Positions 14,030 to 46,440 of a stretch of 64,000 bases of DNA are shown one piece after another. The position numbers were made by a program, and so were the translations under genes. The stretch spans positions 4,262,628 through 4,326,627 of the forward strand of contig CM051004.1 in NCBI GenBank assembly GCA_027704905.1. The letters are read 5' to 3'. Within the stretch, counting starts at the first letter, position 1. Every line of letters starts with the position of its first letter. The stretch is from Muraenolepis orangiensis (Eukaryota; Chordata; Actinopteri; Gadiformes; Muraenolepididae). Under the pieces are notes generated by a model. The model saw only the letters and a program-made list of their open reading frames with translations, searched no databases and was not told the origin of the DNA.

Positions 14030-14515
14030 GAAGGCCATGTCTATCATAAAGGACTGCAACCACCCTGGGCTCCATCTCTTCTCCCCCCTACCGTCTGGTC
14101 GCCAGTTGCGCAACATCCGTACAAGGACTACAAGGTTTAAGGATAGTTTTTATCCACAGGCAGTGACCTACTGAACTGCTAGGAGTGCTGCCACTTTCAC
14201 TTTCACTTTCACTTTCATAACATTCATTAACATTACACTATCATACTTTGCTGGACTTTCTGGACTCATCACAGTTACTGCACTGTACTCATGATGCTGC
14301 TGCACTACTGGCACTTTAAATGCTTTTAAAGATTCTTGTAAAAATAAATAAATAATTTAAGACACTTTGTTGCTCTTTTTTGTATATATTATTTCTATGT
14401 TCATGGTATTGTTTTAAAGGAGATGTATACTGTGGGAGGGAATGGGAAGGAAGCATTCCTATGTACTTGTTACAAATGGCCAATAAAATATATTGTATCT
14501 TGTATCTTGTATTGT
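14030..14515 (+). mobile_element. LINE 3' end (second L2-like subfamily), plus
   Basis: Encodes KDCNHPGLHLFSPLPSG-like residues, then the family 3' UTR (CACTATCATACTTTGCTGGA, then ATGATGCTGCTGCACTACTG). Ends in ATCTTGTATCTTGTAT repeats at about 14490-14515. It makes an inverted pair with 13341-13800. Confidence 0.78.
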
Positions 14516-14516
14516 A

Positions 14517-15046
14517 ATCAAAAATTAACTGACCACATTACACCGGTGCTGGTTTCCCTGCACTGGCTTCCTGTTCGCTTCAAGATTGATTTTAAAATGA
14601 TGTTGTTTGTCTTCAAGGCATTAAATGGTCTGGCCCCTCAGTACCTAGCTGAACTTCTCCATGTTCGCACCCCAGTTAGAGCACTGAGGTCATCGAATGA
14701 GGCACTTTTAGATGTCCCAAGGCTAAAAACTAAAGACGACCGAGCTTTTGCGGTGGCTGCTCCAAAGTTGTGGAACAGTCTGCCACTACAAATTGGGTCT
14801 GCCCAGACTCTAGAGATTTTTAAGTCACGGCTGAAAACTCACTTGTTTTCTTTGGCTTTTTGAGGTTTGTTAAACTGTACATCCCTGGTCGTGTTGTGAT
14901 TATTTATTGTATTGCATTGACTTGTGCATTTTATATAGTATTTTGTATTTTGTCTGTTTCTTTATACTGTAAAGCACTTTGGTGCAACTTCGGTTGATTT
15001 TAAAATGTGCTATATAAATAAAGGTGACCTTGACCTTGACCTTGAA
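14517..15046 (+). mobile_element. LINE 3' fragment, LHWLPV-type C-terminus
   Basis: Frame 14520-14863 encodes SLHWLPVRFKIDFKMMLFVF, FKALNGLAPQYLAELL, APKLWNSLPLQIGSAQTLEI and KSRLKTHLFSLAF, a typical C-terminus of fish non-LTR elements. The tail is GCTATATAAATAAAGGTGAC then a CTTGAC repeat at 15023-15046. Confidence 0.82.
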
Positions 15047-15267
15047 CTTACTAACTAAGTTTAGTTAGTTACTAAACATCGTTTCTAAGGAAAATCTTAT
15101 AAACCCTTTTGAAATGAATAATATAACAATAAGTAATTTATTGGAAAGTAATCTTAATTTCTATGTAGAACATAAATCAACTTGGGCTCTACCAACATAA
15201 ACCTTGGATAACTCATCTTGGTCGTCCTCAGACGACCTAGATGAGTTACCACTACATCATTATAATA

Positions 15268-15590
15268 ACCTAATAATATACTAGTAATGACCCAATAATA
15301 TACTAGTAATGACCAAATAATATACTAGTAATGACCTAATAATATACTAGTAATGACCTAATAATATACTAGTAATGACCCAATAATATACTAGTAATGA
15401 CCTAATAATATACTAGTAATGACCTAATAATATACTAGTAATGACCCAATAATATACTAGGAATGACCCAATAATATACTAGTAATGACCTAATAATATA
15501 CTAGTAATGACCCAATAATATACTAGTAATGACCCAATAATATACTAGTAATGACCAAATAATATACTAGTAATGACACAATAATATACT
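15268..15590. repeat. 22-bp minisatellite (AATAATATACTAGTAATGAC)
   Basis: About 14 copies with exact 22-bp spacing. The last base varies (GACCC, GACCT, GACCA). Lies between LINE debris and the tspan33-like gene. Confidence 0.93.
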
Positions 15591-15619
15591 ATAATTTACC
15601 AGATATTTGAGTTAGGGTT

Positions 15620-15622
<3 letters not shown>

Positions 15623-15691
<69 letters not shown>

Positions 15692-15900
15692 GCTGCTGAT
15701 GGAATGTGAGATCAGGTCAGAACAAGTTGAGATCAGAAGGAGAACAGGAGATAAGAAGGAGAGCAGAAGGAGAACAGGAGATAAGAAGGAGAGCAGAAGG
15801 AGAACAGGAGGAAAACAAGAGGTGAACAGGAGAAAAGAAGGAGATTAGAAGGAGAACAGGAGGAGAACAGGAGGAGAACAGGAGAAAAGAAGGAGAACAG
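15623..15900. repeat. (GA)n microsatellite and AGAACAGGAGATAAGAAGG repeats
   Basis: A (GA)n run (15623-15690), then a purine-only tract of 15-25 bp units up to 4 bases before the tspan33-like start codon. This purine-rich block would be the 5' UTR or promoter-proximal DNA of that gene. Confidence 0.85.
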
Positions 15901-15903
15901 ACG

Positions 15904-17261
15904 ATGAGGGGCTACAGAACCATCAAATACAGTTTGTTCTGCTGCTGCTACATCTTCTGGGTATGTTCTACTGCATGTACTGTGTACTACAGAGTTTACT
16001 ACAGAGTGTACTACAGTATACTGTTATGTATACTACAGTATACTGTTATGTATACTACAGTATACTAGTGTACTGCAGTATACGATGACTGTGTTCTCCT
16101 CCAGGTTTCCAGCTCTGTCCTGGTCACCGTTGGAGTCTACGCCAAAATGGCTAAAGAGAAAGGTCAAAGTTCACACATCACTACACTGAGTATAGTACTA
16201 CTGCAACACTGAGTATTGTACTACTGCAATACTGAGTATAGTACTACTGCAATCTTGAGTATAGTTTATAGTACTACTGCAATACTGAGTATAGTACTAC
16301 TGCAATACTGAGTATAGTCTTTAGTACTACTGCAATACTGAGTATAGTCTATAGTACTACTGCAATACTGAGTATAGTCTATAGTCCTACTGCAATACAG
16401 AGTATGGTACGACTGCACTACTAAGTATAGGCTGTAGTACTACTGCAATACTGAGTATAGTCTAAAGTACTACTTACATACTGAGTATAGTCTAAAGCAG
16501 GGGTTCCCAACCGCCGGGCCGCGGACCGGTACCGGGCCGTGGAGGTGTTACTGCCGGGCCGCGAAACAGCTGTGTGTTTATCATCATATTTGACTCAAAT
16601 AATTATAGTATATAGTATACTATATAGAGTATACAGAGTATATATAGTATAGAGTATAGGTGGGCGGTATAATCTATATATAGAGATTATATACTCTATA
16701 TAGTATCATCTATATATAGTATATATATAGTATAATCTGTGTATAGATTATATAGCTGCATATATGGGCGGTATAATCTATATATATAGATTAAATATAT
16801 ATCGGCGGCATAACGAGAGACTTTCAGTTGCACGCGCTACTAAAGAGACTACGCGCTAGTGACGTGTCGGTCGCGAACGAGCCGGCTCAAAGAGTCGGCT
16901 CTTTAAGTGAACGACGGGAGCCGACTCGCACCCGCGAACGAGCCGGTTTTTTTTTTACCGCGCATGCTTTACCGCGTTTAAACAAAAATTGACAACCCGT
17001 CTGCGAGATTTTTTTGTATCTGCCGGTCCGTGGCACAAAAAAGGTTGGGAACCCCTGGTCTAAAGTACTACTAACATACTGAGTATAGTCTAAAGTACTA
17101 CTAACATACTCAGTATAGTCTAAAGTTCTATTAACATACTACCTGCACTAACTGAATAATAAATGAGAAATAAAATAATAAATGGTTGTGTGTGTGTGTG
17201 AGTGTGTGTGTTAGTGTGTGTGTTGGTGTGTATATGTAGATGTTTGTGTGTGTGTGTGGAT

Positions 17262-17300
<39 letters not shown>

Positions 17301-19685
17301 GTGTGATTGATACTCTGACAGTTGACCCCGCCCTGTTGTTGATCCTGATCGGTTCCTTCATGTTCTTGATGAATGTCTTCGGCTGCTTGGGAGCCTTAAG
17401 GAACGCCGCCTGTCTCCTGAAAACGGTACAACCCTAGAGGTCACCATACAACCCTAAAGGTCACATTACGATCCTAAAGGTCACTGTATGACCCTAAAGG
17501 TCACGGTACGACCCTAGAGGTCACTGTACCACCCTAAAGGTCACCGTACCACCCTAGAGGTCATCGTACGCCCCTAAAGGTCACGGTATGACCCTAAAGG
17601 TCACGGTACGACCCTTAAGGTCACCATATGACCCTTAAGGTCACCATATGACCCTTAAGGTAATAATACATCCCTAGAGGTTATCATACAACCCTAAAGA
17701 TCACGGTACGACCCTTAAGTTCACCATATGACCCTAAAGGTCATCATATGACCATAAAGGTCACGGTACGACCCAAAAGGTCATGATATGATCCAACCCT
17801 AGAGGTCACCATATGACACTAAAGGTCACCATACGACCCTTCATTTCATGTGTGTAGTATTTTTATGTGTATAGTATTTTTACCTTATTGTTTTAGGAAT
17901 TTAAACTGCTTGAAGAAATGGGGGGTAAGCATTCCATTGTACTATTTTTAAATGGCCAATAAAAATCCTGTATCTTGTATACGACCATAAAGGTCACCAT
18001 ACAACCCTAAGAGTCACCATATGACCCTAGAGGTCACCATATGACCCTAAAGGTCACGGTACGACCCAAAAGGTCACGATATGACCCAACCCTAGAGGTC
18101 ACCATATGACACTAAAGGTCACCATACGACCCTAAAGGTCATGGTATGACCATAAATGTACCACTATATGACCCTACAATAAACTTGACTTGACTTGACT
18201 ACAGGTCACCATTAGCCCTTGTTATTACTTAAACTAAACGAGTTGTTGATCATTTCAGTTTCTGGGGATTTTGTTGGTGATCATCCTGCTGCAGTTTGCA
18301 GTCACAGTCATGGGATACCTCTTCAGTGAGAAGGTAAAGTGAGACTGTGTGAGTAAAGTAAGACTGAAAAGGTAAAGTTAGACTGAGGAGGTAAAGTTAG
18401 ACTGAGGAGGTAAAGTTAGACTGAGAAGGTAAAGTTAGACTGAGGAGGTAAGTTGGACAGAGAGGTGAAGTTAGACTGAGGAGGTAAAGTTAGACTGAGG
18501 AGGTAAAGTTAGACTGAGAAGGTGAAGTTAGACTGAGAAGGTGAAGTTAGACTGAGAAGGTGAAGTTAGACTGGTGTTAGAAGGTAAAGTTAGACTGGTG
18601 TTAGAGGGTAAAGTTAGACGGTAAAGTTAGGTTCGATGTTCTCATTGAACATCTTCAATGAGAAGGTGTTAGAACACATCTTCAATGAGAAGGTAAACCA
18701 GTATCAAAGTTGTAGCGCATTGTGATAGGTCATTGACCGGCCATTGATGATTTATTGATGGGTCATTGATGGGTCATTGAGTTTTTATTGATTGTTCATT
18801 GATGGGTCATTGATTGGTCATGGATTGGTCATTGATGAGTCCTTGATGAACATTGATTGGTTATTGATTAATCATTGATGGGTCATTGATTGTTAATTGA
18901 TGGGTCATTGATGATTTATTGATTGGTCATTGATGGGTCATTGATAAATAATTTATTGGCCATTGGTGGGTCATTGATGGGTCATTGATGGGTCATTGAT
19001 TCGTCATTGATCAGTCATTGATTCGTTATTGATGGTGATTCATCATTGATTGCTCACTGATTGGTAATTGATAGATCATTGATTTGTCATTGATCGGTCA
19101 TTGATTCGTTATTGATGGGTCATTGATGGGTCATTGATGGGTCATTGATTCTTCATTGATAGATCATTGATTTGTCATTGATAGATCATTGATTGATCAT
19201 TTATGGGTCATTGATGGGACATTGATTCGTCATAAATGGGTCATTGATTTGTTATTGATGGGTCATTGATTGGTCATTGATTCATCATTGATTTGTCATT
19301 GATCAGGTGATCCAGAGGACGGAGAAGCTGATGCTGAAAGCTGTCATCGGCTACCGAGAAGACCTGGACCTGGAGAACGTTATCGACTTCATCCAGAAGA
19401 AGGTGACAGATCTATTAGACACAGATCTATTACAGATCTATTAGACAGATATATTACAGATATAATAGACACAGATCTATTAGACACATCTATTAGACAG
19501 ATATATTACAGATCTATTAGACGCAGATATATTAGATACAAATATATTACAGATCTAATAGATACAGATATATTAGATAAAGATATATTAGATACAAATC
19601 TATTAAAGATCTCTCAGAACTAGATGGTACATATTATTTTACATGCTATGTGTGTGTGTGTATGTGTTTGTGTTTGTATGTATGA

Positions 19686-19734
<49 letters not shown>

Positions 19735-21120
19735 TGTGTGTAGTTTCAGTGCTGTGGAGTACAGCTGTACACCGATTGGTCCTTCAATGCATATTTCAAC
19801 TGCTCAGAGAACAACCCCAGTCTGGAGGCCTGCGCTGTTCCCTTCTCCTGCTGCACTGAACTGCAGACCCAGGTCTGACCTACTGACCTACCACCACCCT
19901 ACTGACCTACCACCACCCTACTGACCTACCACCACCCTACTGACTTACCACCAATCTACTGACCTACCACCACCCTACTGACCTACCACCACCCTACTGA
20001 CCTACCACCAATCTACTGACCTACCACCAATCTACTGACCTACCACCACCCTACTGACCTACCACCAATCTACTGACCTACCACCACCCTACTGACCTAC
20101 CACCACCCTACTGACCTACCACCAATCTACTGACCTACCACCAATCTACTGACCGACCACCACCCTACTGACCTACCAACACCCTACTGACCTACCACCA
20201 CCCTACTGACCTACCACCACCCTACTGACCTACCACCAATCTACTGACCTACCACCACCCTACTGACCTACCACCAATCTACTGACCTACCACCACCCTA
20301 GTGACCGACCACCACCCTACTGACCTACCACCAATCTACTGACCTACCACCACCCTACTGACCTACCACCAATCTACTGACCTACCACCACCCTACTGAC
20401 CTACCACCAATCTACTGACCTACCACCACCCTACTGACCGACCACCACCCTACTGACCTACCACCCTACTGACCTACCACCACCCTACTGACCTACCACC
20501 AATCTACTGACCTACCACCAATCTACTGACCTACCACCACCCTACTGACCTACCACCACTCTACTGACCTACCACCACCCTACTGACCTACCACCAATCT
20601 ACTGACCTACCACAACCTTACTGACCTACCACCACCCTACTGACCTACCACCAATCTACTGACCTACCACCACCCTACTGACCTACCACCACCTTACTGA
20701 CTTATTGATCTACCACCACCCTTCTGACCTACTGACCGACTGATCTACCACCACCCTAATGACCTACTGACCTACTTATGCTACTGACCTACTTTATTAA
20801 CTAACATTAATATACTATTACACACATTCATGTAAATAAGTATATTAATATACTTGTATACATGTATGTGTATATTAGTATACTAATACACACATACATG
20901 TATACAAGTATACTAATATACATGTATATTAGTATACTAATACACACATACATGTATATTTGTATATTAATATATATGTACATTTAGGACTCGCATTACA
21001 TTTACATTTACATTTAGGGCATTTGGCAGACGCTTTTATCCAAAGCGACTTACAAGGTGTACATTTGTACATTACAACCTTAACCTTAACCCCCTCTTAA
21101 CTAGAACCTTGACCCCCAGC

Positions 21121-21172
<52 letters not shown>

Positions 21173-21678
21173 CAGTCCGTGATGAACACTATGTGTGGCT
21201 ACGGGATGCAGCAGGTGGAGCTGAGCTCCGCCCAGGAGGAGGTGTTCACCTCTGGCTGTCTGGAGAAGATCATCTGGTGGACCGAACAGAACCTGCTGCT
21301 GGTTGGAGGACTGGCTGGAGGCCTACTGCTGGTGGAGGTAGGGTGGAGGAGGTGAGGAGAGAGGAGGGAGGAGGAGGTAGGGAGGAGAAGGTAGGGAGGA
21401 GGATTCAAGATTCAAGATTTTTATTTGCATGTGTAACAAGTACAATGGAATGCTTACTCCTCATTCCCTCCCGCAGTATGAAATTCCTACGATTTAACAC
21501 TTTATGCTATAATATGTACTATACTTAGGAGGAAGTAGGGAGGAAGAGGAGGAGGTAGGGTGGAGAAGGAGGTAGGGAGGAGGAGGAGGTAGGGTGGAAG
21601 AGGAGGTGAGGAGGAGAGGAGGAGAAGGAGGAGGAGGAGGTAGGACGTATATATGTTTGTCTGCGTTCATGTGTGTTC

Positions 21679-21722
<44 letters not shown>

Positions 21723-21928
21723 CGTGCGTGCGTGTGTTTGTGTGTGTGTGTGTCTGTGTGTATCAGGTGTGTTTAGTGTGTTTGGCTGCAGCTCAGATCT
21801 CTAGGATCCGGAGGGTGGAGGTCCAGAGGGTGGAGGACCAGAGCAGAGCAGCTTCTCTCAGACAGAGGAGGAAGGAGAGCAACTGGCTGCCTATCGTAGG
21901 CCAGTTCCCTGATGCTAACACAGACTAG
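15904..21928 (+). CDS. tspan33: TspanC8 tetraspanin, tspan33-like
   Basis: Four-pass tetraspanin of 287 residues. TspanC8 members bind ADAM10 and control its trafficking and sheddase activity. Exons: 15904-15960, 16105-16162, 17301-17425, 18259-18333, 19307-19402, 19744-19872, 21176-21337 and 21767-21928 (TAG). Phases match throughout. Membrane segments lie around residues 9-33, 50-72, 81-103 and 220-245. The large loop has the CCG motif (C140-C141-G142) and eight cysteines (140, 141, 157, 167, 173, 174, 187, 208), which defines TspanC8. Loop residues such as YREDLDLENVIDFIQKKFQC and WSFNAYFNCSENNPS resemble TSPAN33 more than TSPAN10 or TSPAN5/14. The C-terminal tail is Arg/Glu-rich. Which fish paralogue (a or b) is not decided. 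Every intron except the first is dominated by tandem repeats. Confidence 0.85.
16190..16497. repeat. ACTACTGCAATACTGAGTAT minisatellite, interrupted by a MITE
   Basis: Units of about 20-30 bp (TACTACTGCAATACTGAGTA plus TAGTCTATAG). The repeat continues on the other side of the hAT MITE at 17058-17135 (TAAAGTACTACTAACATACT). Lies in tspan33-like intron 2. Confidence 0.88.
16498..17057. mobile_element. hAT-type MITE with 8-bp target-site duplication
   Basis: The terminal inverted repeats start CAGGGGTTCCCAACC and end GGTTGGGAACCCCTG. They are flanked by a perfect 8-bp duplication GTCTAAAG (16490-16497 and 17058-17065), as hAT transposases make. The 560-bp interior has no ORF. It is GC-rich at the ends, TATATAG-rich in the middle, and has inner palindromes (CGAACGAGCCGG near 16875 and 16934). 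It must have been mobilised in trans. Confidence 0.93.
17436..18176. repeat. 20-bp minisatellite (AGGTCACGGTACGACCCTAA)
   Basis: About 30 copies in tspan33-like intron 3, starting just after the exon 3 donor. Interrupted at 17845-17985 by a LINE tail. A short L2 tail (AATAAACTTGACTTGACT) sits at its right end (18177-18200). Confidence 0.93.
17845..17985 (+). mobile_element. LINE 3' tail inserted in the 20-bp array
   Basis: Contains GTAAGCATTCCATTGTACTA, then AATGGCCAATAAAAATCCTG, then TATCTTGTAT, the terminal sequence of the second L2-like subfamily. Only the last 140 bp or so is present. Confidence 0.7.
18334..18640. repeat. 19-bp minisatellite copying the tspan33 exon 4 donor
   Basis: About 14 units of GGTAAAGTTAGACTGAGRA. 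The real exon 4 end reads GTGAGAAG then GTAAAGTGAGACTG. Units such as CTGAGAAGGTAAAGTTAGAC therefore reproduce both the exon edge and the 5' splice site. Array begins at the junction itself. Confidence 0.9.
18720..19306. repeat. GGTCATTGATG minisatellite ending at the exon 5 acceptor
   Basis: About 45 units of 10-14 bp (GTCATTGATGG, GTCATTGATTC). The array runs into the 3' splice site: the acceptor GTCATTGATCAG is its last unit. Another GTCATTGATCAG occurs upstream at about 19002. Confidence 0.9.
19876..20760. repeat. 19-bp minisatellite (CTACTGACCTACCACCACC)
   Basis: About 45 copies with alternating CACCC and CAATC endings in tspan33-like intron 6. It starts within 10 bases of the exon 6 donor (GTCTGACCTACTGACC). 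Confidence 0.95.
20990..21080 (-). mobile_element. LINE 3' tail, minus
   Basis: ACATTTACATTTAGGGCATT then GCAGACGCTTTTATCCAAAG then CGACTTACAAGGTGTACA. This is the reverse complement of the tail on the LINE at 6982-7673. Confidence 0.8.
21338..21645. repeat. GAGGAGGTAGGG repeat copying the tspan33 exon 7 donor
   Basis: Starts at the exon 7 donor (GGTGGAG then GTAGGGTGG). Repeats GAGGAGGTAGGG and variants about 15 times, each with the same GAG then GTAGGG junction. A LINE tail is inserted at 21402-21520. Confidence 0.85.
21402..21520 (-). mobile_element. LINE 3' tail, minus, in tspan33-like intron 7
   Basis: GATTCAAGATTCAAGATTTT then TACAATGGAATGCTTACTCC then TCCCTCCCGCAGTATGAA, the minus-strand end of the second L2-like subfamily. 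Confidence 0.8.
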
Positions 21929-22044
21929 CTGAATGCTACCACAGACTAGCTGCATGCAAACACAAATAAGCTACAAGCTAACACAGACTAGCGGAATGCT
22001 AACTCAGACTAGCTACAAGCTAACACAGACTAGCTACAGCTACT

Positions 22045-22255
22045 TTGGGGCGTCAGTTTAGCTCAGGAGGTAGCGTGGTCGCCTCACAACTGGAAGGTTG
22101 CTGGTTCGATTCCTAGCAAAAGCTGTCGAGGTGTCCTTGAGCAAGACATCCTGATGTTGAATTTGTGTATGTGAATGTGAGACTTGATATGTAAAGCGCT
22201 TTGAGTAACCATTGGTTAGAAAAGCGCTATATAAATGTCCATTTACCATTGCTAC
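22045..22255 (+). mobile_element. tRNA-derived SINE
   Basis: tRNA-like head with an A box (TAGCTCAGGAGGTAG) and a B box (GGTTCGATTCC). Body has TGTCCTTGAGCAAGACATCC. LINE-like tail is AAAGCGCTTTGAGTAACCAT then GCTATATAAATG. Lies in the presumed 3' UTR of the tspan33-like gene. A related tail is at 42812-43000. Confidence 0.88.
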
Positions 22256-22473
22256 ACACAGACTAGCTGCATGCTAATACAGACTAGCTGCATGCTACTG
22301 GCTGCCCACCTTCATCCAATTCCTTGAGTCTGATGCTCATAGAACTATCCTCATATATAACTCTCACACAGAACCATTCTAACATAGAACCTTCCTCACA
22401 CAGAGCCATCCTCATAGAACCTTCCTCAAATCCATCAAGTTGGACAAATATTTGATTGTAAATGTCTTGTTTT

Positions 22474-22520
22474 AATAAAGTTGTACAAATGTTAAACTGT
22501 CATTATCTTGTTTTAATAAA
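22474..22520 (+). promoter_or_regulatory. Two AATAAA poly(A) signals, tspan33-like 3' UTR
   Basis: AATAAA at 22474-22479 and 22515-22520, inside a tandem duplication of about 41 bp (TCTTGTTTTAATAAAGTTGT). They follow the stop codon by about 550 bases. Confidence 0.65.
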
Positions 22521-22685
22521 GTTGTACAAATATTCCCTCAGCTGTTCCTGGTCTACTTTTAGTCAAGTACTCTAAGCTATTAGTAGTCCACTAAACTATT
22601 AGAAGTACACTAACTATAGAAGTCCACTTAGCTATTAGTAGTACACTAAACTATTAGAAGTACACTAAACTATTAGTAGTACAGT

Positions 22686-22990
22686 ACATTACAGTCATTT
22701 AGCAGACGCTTTTATGCAAAGCAACTTACAATAGTGTGTTTCAACAAAGGAAGGTGAGAGAACAACTCGTCACCAGAAGTCAAAAGTGCATTTAATTTCT
22801 AACACGTCTCCAAGAACTGAACCAGTGCTCAGGTAGAAGTACAATAATTCAGGCAAAAGTGTAAGGGAAAAAGTACAATAGTACAATATGCAACAATATC
22901 TAGAACATTATCTACTTTTGACTGACTTAATTGACTTAGCGCTACGAGGAAGGATCCGGGAAGTGTGTCCTGAAGAGATGGGTGTCTTAG
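22686..22990 (-). mobile_element. LINE 3' end, minus
   Basis: CAGTCATTTAGCAGACGCTT then GTCACCAGAAGTCAAAAGTG then AGGCAAAAGTGTAAGGGAAA. Same 3' UTR as the LINE at 28135-29160, same orientation. Confidence 0.78.
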
Positions 22991-23217
22991 TACATTGATC
23001 AAAATATTTAAATGTATAATTTGTTATATATTATAATTAGTTATATTATAATATATAATATTATAATACTATAATATTATTATTATTGTAATATTTTATA
23101 ACAGTATATATATACTGTATCAGTATATGCTATGCTTCATCTTCTGAGGGCGTCCACTACTAAGAACTCACAGAGCAAGACTGCGTTCTAGTGATAAAGT
23201 TCTCCTGGTCTCCGGAT

Positions 23218-45833
<22,616 letters not shown>

Positions 45834-45884
45834 CCTCCTCCCTGGGCCCCTTCAAGGACCTCCTCAATTCTCTCCCTTAAGAGT

Positions 45885-46440
45885 TGTTATGGTCTTTAGA
45901 AGGTGCTCTGTTCTTTAGGAGGTTCTCTGGTCTTTAGGCGGTTCTCTGGTCTTTAGGAGGTGCTCTGGTCTTCAGCACTTCTAGAGTGTGAGGCAGGTGA
46001 CACCAGGAGGGACTGACAGACAACTAAACGAAGCTCCTCCTTCAGGGGGAGTCTGGGTAGTGACTGTGTCCCTGCAGGGCCGGGTGGAGGTGCCCAGAGC
46101 TGGGAAGCAGCTTGTAAACAAGACCTACAGCTCTCTGGGGTGGAGCAGACACATCTGTGTTCTTTTAATGACTTTAGTGTGTTGTTCCTGGAAGAGTGGG
46201 AGAACCGCAGTGTGAGATCCTGAAAACATCACCTCCCTGGAGAGCAGTCACCCAGCTGCTCTCTCACAAACACCTGGTACTAGCACCGGTACCAGGGGTG
46301 GTACTCGCACCAGTAGGTTACTTGACGTCTTGCGCTATAACACGCCTTGATGTTGCGATTGTCAAACACGTTTGTTGTAACATTTTTTTCCTGCTATGTA
46401 AGATGCAAACGTCCACCTTGAAGTAGTACTTGAAGTAGCA
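45885..46440. other. nwd1 upstream region, no exon seen
   Basis: Short GGTTCTCTGGTCTTTAGGAG repeats at 45890-45975, then apparently unique DNA. It should hold the nwd1 5' UTR and promoter, but I recognise no element. Confidence 0.4.

Noticed and set aside
15268..15590. Possible CRISPR array
   Set aside because: Direct tandem units of 22 bp with no unique spacers, in a vertebrate context. The same holds for the other arrays in the window.
22047..22120. Functional tRNA gene
   Set aside because: A and B boxes are present, but the cloverleaf does not close and the sequence continues into a SINE body with a LINE-derived tail.
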